Shown one piece after another: positions 55,510 through 64,000 of a DNA stretch of 64,000 nucleotides. The position numbers and the translations under genes are program-made. The notes below the pieces were generated by a model. The model was given only the letters and a program-made list of their open reading frames with translations, was not told the DNA's origin and ran no database searches. The stretch comes from Isoetes taiwanensis (taxonomy: Eukaryota > Streptophyta > Lycopodiopsida > Isoetales > Isoetaceae): positions 126,001-190,000 of the forward strand of contig JAJEKV010000413.1 of assembly GCA_021234155.1 (NCBI GenBank). Direction: 5' to 3'. Position 1 is the stretch's first letter, and the number at the start of each line of letters is the position of its first letter.

Positions 55510-57707
55510 ATGCAGATCGATCCGACGGATCGCGATTCTCGAGCCAGACGAGCATGCAAGAGTTGCATGCGTTGCCTGCATGCATTGCATGCATTTCGGG
55601 CCTCTCATCCGGTTAGGGGATCGCTATTTCTTCACGCGTGCCTTGACTTCTCGCCGGCGGCTTTCTCTTAAGCCAGCCGGTGTTTCAGGTTATGTTCTAT
55701 GCTCTCATGCAGAGGAGGGGCTTCCTCTTGCATGGGTTAACCTTTCGTGGCATTTCCTATCATTCTTGTTTCTCTTCCACCTGACCTTTCCTGGCGTATC
55801 CCTTCTGGCGTTTCTTATCGTTCTCGGTTCTCTTCTACCTTGGCTGCGTTGACCTTTCTGGCGCATCCCTTCTGGCGTTTCCTATCTTTCTCGTATCTCT
55901 TCCTATCCCTTCGTCTCGCTTCTACCTCGGCATTCCTCCACTATGGGGCAATTCTTGAGCCTTCATACCGGATCGGCCGGGAAGTTCTCTTCTTTTCGGC
56001 GTTGTTGTGTCATGCGGTCGCGGCTTCGAGAATCTTGGTCGTCAGCGGATCGCGATTCTCGAGCAGGCGAGCATGCAAAGTTACATCGTTACTGCATGCA
56101 TTGCATGCGGTTAAGACCTCTCATCCGGTTAGGGGATCGCTATTTCTTCACGCATTAGCCTTGACTTCTCGCCGACCGCTTTCTCTTAGCATTTTGGTGT
56201 TTGGTTATGTTCTATGCTCTCCCTCCCTCCCCCTTAAGTATTTTGTTTTATATATGTTGTTGGCGTGGCGCGGCGCTTTAATCGACCCTCGGCTTTTGAG
56301 AGGTTTTGTTCTTCTCTATTGTGTTTTGTGGTCTTATGCGAGCCCCAGGCGTTGCCGCGGCGTTGGTTTCTTTTGGGCGTGGGTTTTGGGAAGTTTAGCG
56401 GGCGTTGTCTAAGCCTTTGCCTAGGGCTTATCGCTAGGGTTTTCCTCGAAAACCGAAAGGCGAGGTTTTTAATCCGGCGATAAGCCCTAAGCGGTACACT
56501 AACCAAACATCTATGATATATTTTTTGTATTTTGGGGTCGAGGTGTTATGGTGGATATTCCCTGTATTTTTTGTTTTTGGGTAGCTTGCGATATCGGCTA
56601 CCCACTCCTCTACCATTGTAATTACCTTCTTTGGGTTGAATAGAAAAGCCCCATCCACTCTCTACCATTGTAATTACAAAACCTTTGGGTTGAATAGAAA
56701 ACCCCCATCCATGGATGGGGCTTTTCTATTCAAGATAAGACTATTAAATTACAAGAGAGTGGGTAACAAAAAGCTACCAAAAACAAAAGGGGGGGAATAT
56801 CGGTCATAACACGGACCCCAAAATACAAAAAATATCATAGATGTTTGGCTAGGGATAGCCTAGAACTTATCGTAGGATTAAAAACATCCCTTCGGGTTTT
56901 GAGGAAAAACCTAGCGATAAAGCCCTAGGAGAAGCCAACGCTAAACTTCCCAAAAACCCGCAAAAAAGAAACCAAACGCAACGTGGAAGAAATAGCAATC
57001 CCAAAAAACACAATGAGAAGAACAAAATGCATGGTTAATGCATGCAGTAACAACATATATAAACAAAATACTTGGGAGGGAGGGAGGAGAGCATAGAACA
57101 TAACCGGCTGGCTGATGAGAAGTCAAGGCGAATGCGTGAAGAAATAGCGATCCCCTAACCGATGAGAGACAAAAATGCATGCATCTATGCAGCAACGAAG
57201 AGAAGCTCGAGTCGATCCGGCTTCGATGAAGCGCTCAAGAATTGCCCCTTCGTGGAGGAACGCTCGAAAGAAGTAGAACTTCCCGCCGATCCGAGGATGA
57301 AGGCTCAAGAATTGCCCCATAGTGGAGGAAGAGATAACAGAAAGATAGGAAGAGGAAAGAAGGGCGCCAGAAGGGAAAGGTCAACGCAGCCAAGGTAGAA
57401 GAGAACCGAGAACGATAAGAAACGCCGTGAAGGGATACGCCAGAAAGGTCAGTCGAAGAGAAACAAGAATGATAGGAAATGCCACGAAAGGTCAACCCAT
57501 GCAAGAGGAAGCCCCTCCTCCGCATGAGAGCATAGAACATAACACGAAACTTCTTGGCTTAAGAGAAAGCGCGATGAGGAAGTGAAGGCGAACGCAGGAA
57601 GAAATAGCGATCCCCTAACCGGGATGAGAGGCCGAAATGCATGCAACGCATGCAACTCTTGCATGCTCGTCTTCTCGAGAATCGCGATCCGTCGGATCGA
57701 TCTGCAT
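55510..57707. repeat. Large imperfect inverted repeat, about 2.2 kb
   Basis: The outer ends TGCAGATCGATCCGACGG (55511) and CCGTCGGATCGATCTGCA (ending about 57706) are inverted. Matching inner parts include CTCTCATCCGGTTAGGGGATC with GATCCCCTAACCGGGATGAG, and TTATGTTCTATGCTCTC with GAGCATAGAACATAA. The arms hold diverged internal duplications. The middle has a 44-bp near-perfect palindrome (56690-56733, 21 of 22 pairs) around CCATGG. Each arm carries a TTTTCCTCGAAAACC hairpin like that of SINE family A (56440-56475 and about 56885-56920). No protein similarity was found. It is probably two tail-to-tail copies of a SINE-like or fold-back element. Confidence 0.85.
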
Positions 57708-57749
57708 TCTCGATGTGCGACTTCGCGATGACACAACAGCGCCGGCGTT

Positions 57750-58650
57750 GTTGTGTCATGTCGCGGCTTTCAGAAGGATAACTTGCTTTATTACATCTTA
57801 GTGTTTTAGCTCGCCATCTCACATGCTAGCCATTTCTAAAATGTCTATCAAGTTTTTGGTCTTTGTCATATTCACAAAGCTTTGGATATCTGAATTTTAA
57901 AATGGATCGGATATTCAATATCTTTAGATTCGAGTTTCCACTTTGCTAACTTCTATATACATTAGACTTCATTTCAAGTCTGCTTTACTTATGATTTTTG
58001 AACTTGAACATGCCTATGAATGAGCTGTACATTTGATCAACTGATAACAAAGAGCTTTGATGCTTTGATAGTTTAATAAAATAGATTTAGAAATATAACA
58101 TGCTTCCTATTTTTTAGCATCACCTCTACATGATTGCAGGTAATCAGAACTCCAATTTAAAATGGTGAAAAGACTTCTTCACTGGAGCATGAAGATGACT
58201 TCAGTTTTAGAGGAAATGAAGGCGGCGTCGGTAGAAAAATACAGATGAGTTGCTTCAACTTTCCAGTTTTGTACATCTCTATAAAAGATGTAATTTATAC
58301 ACCATTTTCTGATCAAATGCAGGACTTTTGGAAAAGCTCTTCAATCGAGGCTTCTTCTCAAACAAGTTCGTTGAAGCATTATAATAATATGTTAAATCAT
58401 TTTATAACTCTGCTTTGAGCCTTTTGACTACATTTCAGGTCTTGATTTCTTGCAAGAATTTTGAGTTTACCATTGTACTTGAATGTTGTGAACAGGAAAT
58501 AACATTATTCATTTAGTGGGCTTGCAGCTAGACTCTTTAATCCTATGTTCACTTTCTGTTTATCTATTGTACTTGTGAAATATCTACAAACAGTGGTGGT
58601 TCTTCAGGCTTGTTATGACTTCGCATTTGATTCTCACGGACTCCCTATGG
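57750..58650. other. Intergenic, no gene recognised
   Basis: AT-rich with no clear frames or repeats. Confidence 0.4.
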
Positions 58651-58655
58651 CTTGG

Positions 58656-58793
58656 CCATAGGGCTGATAAGTCTAAGTCTCTACAGGCTAATCAAGGCAT
58701 GGGACTGGCCTCTGGAGGAATTGACCATAGGATTGATAAGTCTAAATCTCTACAGGCTAATCAAGCTATGGGACTCGCCTCTAGAGGAACTGG
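58656..58793. repeat. Tandem duplication, 2 x 69 bp
   Basis: CCATAGG..TGATAAGTCTAA and CTACAGGCTAATCAAG repeat 69 bp apart with about six differences. The next family repeat (58802) begins just after. Confidence 0.9.
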
Positions 58794-58801
58794 CTAAAAA
58801 T

Positions 58802-58858
58802 AACAAGGTGCTGCGCACGGAGGGTTGCCCTCTATGGCCCGAGGTTGAAGTGGCTTAA
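58802..58858 (+). repeat. Dispersed repeat family 'ACAAGGTGCTGCGCACG', copy 3
   Basis: AACAAGGTGCTGCGCACGGA, GGGTTGCCCTCTATGGCCCG, AGGTTGAAGTGGCTTAAAT. Matches 12785-12842 most closely. Confidence 0.85.
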
Positions 58859-59462
58859 ATCAAATCCACACTCTGACAATATACACAAAACTATTTATGG
58901 AGATTTCTGTGGAAATTGCCATCTTTATAATATTTTTTGATCCATAATGTCATGCAGTCTTTTGAGCCTGACTTGAGCTATTGCCCACACCATCATGCTT
59001 TGGGCCATCTTCTGGTTTTCGGGCCCATACTGGGGCGCAGTCAGGCTCATAACGATAATCATAGAATAGCTCTTCTCCAGCTTCTATTTTTTCTTTCGCA
59101 AATATACCTACTGTGGTCTCCATTAATCATAATGACCTGAGTTTATCACCTTTGCGACATGCATCTAAGACGTACTGCATCAACAAGCACACAAATAAGA
59201 AGTATAATCTTCTGCAACAATATCCTAAATGATGAAATCTTTCGAACATGGTCATTAAGAGTAAAGAGAAAAGTGGAATTTTTCCGATTATAAATCTTCC
59301 CTCGTTTATCGGCTTCCCGATGTGATATAAGTTCTGCAGTATACTCTACAAGATATTCCTGTTTATTGATTGGGCTCTGCTTGCAATAAGTGCATATTAA
59401 AAACTAAAAATTAATCAAAGCTTGCACTTATTATTGATTACTTCATTATATCATGTATTGAT

Positions 59463-59560
59463 ACGATATATTATCTTGTAGAAAGTTCGCTTCCATCATG
59501 TCCTATTTGTCACGATATATTATCTTGTAGAAAGCTCGCTTTCATCATGTCCTATTTGTC
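59463..59560. repeat. Tandem duplication, 2 x 49 bp
   Basis: ACGATATATTATCTTGTAGA and CATCATGTCCTATTTGTC repeat at 59463 and 59512 with two or so differences. Confidence 0.9.
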
Positions 59561-59949
59561 ACGTTGTAAATCCATATGACGTACAATTAAATAAATAAAC
59601 ATATCAACTCTTGACATTGTACATGATCTTTATTCTCAAGGACATGTATGTGTGCTTTCTAAAGCTTAACCTCATGTCAAAAGAGACCCAAACAGGAACA
59701 TTCAGTCATATATTTAACAATGAATACTAAATGTTAACTATTTTATGGGCACTCCATAATCGGGTTGTATATTTTGGATCTTTGCCATGTCGCCTTCTTT
59801 TCTACTTTTGTTTTTTGCGGGGAGGGGCATGATTCCTTCAAATCATACAATCTAACCCCAAACACCTCCCAAATGCAATTTCTCCCTTTTCCTTTTTTTC
59901 GTCTTTTTTTTTGAACTGGGGGGGTGGGTAAAACGAACATTACCCCAAA

Positions 59950-60215
59950 CTAGAAACAATAGGTCTGCCGTTGGCGGAGAAGCATTGAAAATCTGACGTT
60001 GGGGTACATGCCAGATTCACGGGCTGTATTTTTTAGCCCATTTTGCAAAGCACCTGTACATCGGAGGCCTGAGCTGAGCATACTCCCCACAATCGGCAGC
60101 CCGGCCTGCCCCGACAGTAGCTTTGGCCCCTTCCTTTTCTGCATCGTTTTGCTCCATATCCACCATAGCAGCACTGCCCCTGCTAGCCATGAATTCCATC
60201 CCCTCGCTCCTCAAG
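59950..60215 (-). pseudogene. Cytochrome P450 N-terminal fragment, frameshifted
   Basis: On the minus strand one frame gives a membrane anchor W-L-A-G-A-V-L-L-W-W-I-W-S-K (about 60170-60205). The hinge follows (K-G-P-K-L-L-S-G-Q-A-G-L-P-I-V-G-S-M-L). After a frameshift near 60070 the next frame gives P-P-M-Y-R-C-F-A-K-W-A-K-K-Y-S-P, with a TGA straight after. That is the order seen at the start of plant microsomal (CYP71-clan-like) P450s: anchor, proline-rich hinge, L-P-x-V-G-S, helix A with W-A-K-K-Y-G-P. The remaining 400 or so residues, including the heme Cys region, are not here. Confidence 0.75.
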
Positions 60216-60384
60216 CTCCTCAATCTCATTTTTGAGTTCTTCAATATTTCGTGTTTCAAATACAGTGTAAGTACCACGGCCTCGGCATCCCAAGTCAGCT
60301 CGGTCTACCTTGCCAGTTAGCCGATTCCAGCATCCGCGATCCAAAACATAAATGACCGCCAGTTTACAGAGAGCAATAAGTTTG

Positions 60385-60487
60385 AAGCAATTACTGGCAT
60401 ATCCTAAGTATATTCTAATATATACCTAGAATATATCACAAACCCACATGAGCAAGGGCTTGCCCCTTAGAGGCAACCCAAAAAAAA
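60385..60487 (+). repeat. Hairpin-ended dispersed element (family H), copy 3
   Basis: GAAGCAATTACTGGCATATC, CTAATATATACCTAGAATAT, CACAAACCCACATGAGCAAG, then GGGCTTGCCCCTTAGAGGCA and ACCCAAAAAAAA. The most diverged copy; one stem base is altered. Confidence 0.8.
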
Positions 60488-60489
60488 GA

Positions 60490-62105
60490 GGGACAAAGTT
60501 GCCTAAATGCCCCTACGTTTTATGTATTTTACCAAAATAGCCTATTACTTCAAAAAATTTTGGTAATACCACTGGTAAGCCCTCCAGACGTTTTTCCATT
60601 CTGGCATTCCAATTCCAGGCACTATGTTCAACAGAAGGATTAGAAATAGACTCGGCTGCAGGAGCAATTGTTTTGAAACATCTAGTAAACAGGGTATAAG
60701 AAAGCAGAAACAGACATGAAAACCAAAAGCAGAAGATGGAAGAAAGGCACAGTAGCTTGTGAGCCCATCCGATGATCATTCATGGTCGATAAAAGGGAAC
60801 AAACTTGACATGCAACGAAGAAATATAGTAGCCAAAAAGTATACATGGATTTGGCCTTCTAATTGTCCTGGCTTTTGCTGATTCACGAATCAAATGCCCC
60901 CACAATAAAAATCGATGCAATACTGCCGATATTTGTTGTCAGCTACTAAGAGATACAAATATGGTTATGAAGGACCTCTTGTCAAAGAGTATTTATATAC
61001 TCGTGATAAAGATAAAGTTGACTTACGGTAAATTTGGTTGATGAAAGCTAAGAAAAATTTCCCTGACATTGTTTCATCATTGCTTAAAATGTCGGGAAGT
61101 GTGGACCATTTCCAAAGACTCTTATCTGATAATCTGACATTGTTCCAGCATTGCTAAAAGGTTGGTATTTACTCATGATTGATGTGAAGGCTTTATGCAG
61201 AGATGAATGAAGGATGATTACTGTGAATCTATGCATTCAAGAAAAATCTCTTCCAATGCAATTGAAGAGAGCCCACTTTTTCCAATGCTATGCCCATAGT
61301 GACACCTAAAAGTTTTCAATCTTAGCACCTTTTCAACAATAACACGAGTTGAATTGGAAACAAGAAGATCCTCACATCTAAAGAAAACAGAAGCACAAAA
61401 CTAAGAATCTCCACCAATATTCCCACTTTGATTTCTTGTATGATTCTTTACACAACATGGCTTGCCGTTTAAAAGATGGCTTTCAGCTGTACTGAACAAA
61501 GTTAGTAAAATAGCTTGTGAATTTGCATGCCCACAAACACAGCAGATGATGCAAAGACCAAGGCATCAAACTTATGGGCAAATGCAGATAGCCTGCCAAT
61601 TGTGGCAATGCAAAATCTGACAAATGCACGTTTCTTATTTACGTGCTTGATGTTGGAGAAGCCTCTTGTATCCGCAAATAAATATAAGGCAGGCAACTTT
61701 GATCACGAAATGTCTTATTCTTGATTTTCTTTTCCAAGATCCCTTGTTGAATCCCTTTGCTGAAGCTTGCCTAGGCAACTGATCTCTCTTGGCAAACACA
61801 TGGTTTTGTCTTTTCAATGTTGTATTAGATTTGACTTAACTATTTGCTCATGTTTGATGGATGCTCGATTTTGCTTGTCATTATATCCTTCAAAGACCTT
61901 GACCGCAAATCGAGCTTCACTTTTCTTCTTCTTCCATTGCAATGCGATTGCTACATACATCCACCTTAGCATTGGATTTGTTGTTAATCTGTTGCATTTG
62001 AAGTCTCCACAGCTTGAACAAGCAAAGACATGGTCTATGTACACAAATAGATCTGTGCCCCTTCATCACATCCAAAAGACAAGGAACCCAAATGAAACTT
62101 AAGTG
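60490..62105. other. Intergenic, downstream of the lipase
   Basis: No gene recognised. Frames on both strands at 61502-62114 lack motifs. The lipase poly(A) site should fall near 62000 on the minus strand but no clear AATAAA is placed. Confidence 0.4.
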
Positions 62106-62110
62106 ATGCC

Positions 62111-63618
62111 TCACTTTGTCCGAGATTTCTGTTCTACATATTCAAGGCCACTTTTAGCAGGATTCAATAATATCATCTTGCCAGCAAAAGCATATCCACA
62201 TCCTGAGTAATAGGAAAGGATCAATGCCAACGCTCTATGGAGAATAAAACGGAATATGCCAGGAAACCATGCGAGTGCTTGCGTCCCCGCTGAAACGATC
62301 TTCATCTTCTTTGTAAATTTTACTCGCTCTGGCTGTACCTTTGCAAGCAGCTGTGCCCCAAGCATAATAATATTTGAGAGATGGATAAGATCTTGCAAAG
62401 GGCCAACCTGTAAGCCTGCAAACATTGTGTATATGATATATGCCAAAGGCATTACCGTTGGAACGATATCATTTTCTGAAACAATATGTATAAAGTGATG
62501 TTCATAGTATGAATTTATGTATTTTGCAAGTGTATAATCTGCAAAAAATGGGCATCCAAAAGTATAACACTGGACCTGCAAATATAAAAGGATTGAATTA
62601 AAGAAACTGCAATTACAAAAAGAGACAAATAGAGAGATCGCAAGTATAAAAAGATTGAATTAAGGAGATAAATATAAAAAATTGAATAAAGGAGACATTC
62701 AAAACATACTTCAAAGATGGAGAAATAGACCTTCAAACATAAATTTTAAGATCACTAATTTTATTCCTACTTCAAGAAACTGGGCTGATGCTTGAATTTG
62801 CCTATCTCGTAAACTAAGCCAGATGTATTCCAAGTCAATAGAGCACTTTCTTGTTGTTCCATAGGTTTTTCACATGTATTAACAATAACAGGCATGCACT
62901 CTTCAAACTTCCATTGGAGTCATAAAATGTTATGACAATGGCAAGGGCTAATGCAAAAAGAAGTGTGTTCTGTTCTGAAACCTAGTTGCCAAATTTGAGC
63001 ACTAACTTATACAACGCCTTCCATTCAAGAAAATGACATACTCTGACCTTCTGTCAAGACTACTCCTGGAGGAGGGGGCCTAACTTAAACTAGATATTAA
63101 GAGTTGCTAAAAATTATCCTGCTAGTTTATAAGCAAATGAACTACATGTAAATGAACAATATTAATTTACCTGTTCATGACACTATGGCCGCAGTTGCTT
63201 CTAGAAGTCTCAAAGTAAGCAAAGAAGCCACAGCACCGCCTAAAGAATGACCAGTATGAACAATATTCTCACCTCGAATCAGAAGGCGCCAGAAATACTC
63301 CAAAGGAAGGCTCTTTGCCCTATCCAAGAAACTAGAATGAGCAGCTCCAGGACCAAGGCTCATTTCACGGTGTATAAAATTAAGGTCGGTTAGGGCATCT
63401 CCAAAATCAAAAGTGCCTCTGAATGCAACCATCAAATGCCCATCAATTAAATTTCTGACTACTAAAAGAGTCTGCCGACAATTCTCAAATCCAGAGGCAT
63501 TAAGCTCTTCCTCAGATACGAACTGGTATTGGGCAGAAGGAGGAAGACCATATTCTTTATTCATTGTGTCGAGCTCTTCTTGTGGATCTTTGCTGTAAAC
63601 TATGGCAGATAAAATCAT
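62111..63618 (-). CDS. Class-3 (fungal-type) lipase-like alpha/beta hydrolase, two exons
   Basis: Exon 1 is 63618-63184 and exon 2 is 62575-62111 (acceptor TTTGCAG at 62576), giving about 299 residues. Motifs: F-R-G-T at 66-69 (oxyanion strand), H-T-G-H-S-L-G-G-A with nucleophile Ser125, the F-G-C-P strand (151-154), and N-D-I-V-P with Asp181 as likely catalytic acid. The catalytic His is not certain. A hydrophobic C-terminal part follows. The family hydrolyses acyl esters such as mono- or diacylglycerols. The donor ATA|GTGTCA keeps frame (E-A-T-A-A-I then V-Q-C-Y-T-F-G). The better-looking donor ACAG|GTAAAT 13 bases on would include an in-frame TGA. The start ATG follows an in-frame TAA 15-17 bases upstream, so upstream exons are possible only through an acceptor in between. 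Confidence 0.85.
62576..63183 (-). other. Lipase intron with short internal repeats
   Basis: About 608 bp, AT-rich. TATAAAA.GATTGAATTAA is repeated near 62584-62605, 62643-62660 and 62670-62690, an imperfect tandem. Confidence 0.6.
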
Positions 63619-63689
63619 AGCAGATCCCGGTTAGGCGGTTCAAACACGAGCTACCCACAATGCAGGTGACCGAGAGTTTACAGTGAATA

Positions 63690-63800
63690 ATGGGTTTGGA
63701 GCAGTCACCAGCATATCCTATGTATATTCCAGCATATACTTAGGATATGCCACAAACCCATATAAACAAGGGTTTGCCCCCCTAGGGGCAACCCAAAAAA
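63690..63800 (+). repeat. Hairpin-ended dispersed element (family H), copy 4
   Basis: GGAGCAGTCACCAGCATATC, CAGCATATACTTAGGATATG, CACAAACCCATATAAACAAG, GGTTTGCCCCCCTAGGGGCA, ACCCAAAAAA. It lies about 75 bp upstream of the lipase ATG, so it may form part of the lipase promoter or 5' leader. Confidence 0.85.
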
Positions 63801-64000
63801 TCAAAATAAGAAAATTTAATAATTTCATGAAACAATCACACAATAATACTATTAGAAATTTCCAACTGATAATATATGTGATATCATAAAAAAGATTGTA
63901 CATAAGACTATAAATTTGACACAATATATTTCTACTTAGGTACGCATATGACGCTATATGTGACATAGGCAATTTAATGATGAAAAGATGTTGACTCTAT

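Noticed and set aside
55580-57822. Many 60-221 codon frames on both strands
   Set aside because: Products of the GC-richer inverted repeat; mirrored on the two arms and without domains.
62256-63598. Plus-strand frames of 61-80 codons opposite the lipase
   Set aside because: Shadows of the lipase exons.
1-64000. tRNA, rRNA or telomere sequences
   Set aside because: No GGTTCGAATCC-type tRNA arms with a partner stem, no rRNA core motifs and no CCCTAAA arrays were seen by eye; a tRNA scan would settle it.

Overview
This window reads as nuclear DNA of a land plant with a large, repeat-rich genome. A fern is my best guess. The evidence is an intronless S-domain receptor-like kinase, decayed pentatricopeptide-repeat (PPR) genes, plant-type LINE, hAT and LTR elements, spliced genes with GT-AG introns, and AT-rich intergenic DNA. 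'Fern' is an inference from the style of the PPR, hAT and LINE remnants, not something the sequence proves. There are no bacterial or organellar signatures (no operons, rRNA or tRNA that I can see).

Only two genes look largely intact. The first is a G-type lectin S-receptor-like kinase on the minus strand (23420-25981, one exon). The second is a class-3 (fungal-type) lipase on the minus strand (62111-63618, two exons). Other protein similarity is in relics: a PPR fragment (1.35-1.86 kb), a PPR pseudogene with an internal 314-bp tandem duplication (13.2-14.4 kb), a PHT4/SLC17-type transporter that keeps its introns but is deleted and frameshifted (15.1-16.0 kb), a cytochrome P450 amino-terminal remnant (59.95-60.2 kb), and a histone H3-like scrap (9.3-9.5 kb). 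Several coding-like exons (16.9-19.2, 27.7-28.5, 32.8, 37.2-38.3 and 46.5 kb) could not be named.

Most of the rest is mobile DNA. From 4.1 to 7.2 kb a fold-back element hosts both a SINE-like insertion and a LINE with a 33-base A tail, each flanked by a visible target-site duplication. A transposon-type protein with a probable stop and two frameshifts follows (7.7-9.1 kb), then half an LTR retrotransposon in minus orientation (LTR about 10.77-12.28 kb). The middle (28-44 kb) has two inverted copies of one LINE 3' end, several SINE-like copies with different simple-sequence tails, a perfect 155-bp inverted repeat, and a hAT-like transposase relic with a SINE-like fragment inside it. The right part (46-58 kb) has a polypurine tract, an array of CTCGACTCGCGAGTCGAG palindromes, a 2.2-kb inverted repeat and a fold-back element.

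Themes that cut across the window are dispersed short families that share GC-rich hairpins (often with a TTCG loop), and many recent local tandem duplications of 49 to 314 bp.
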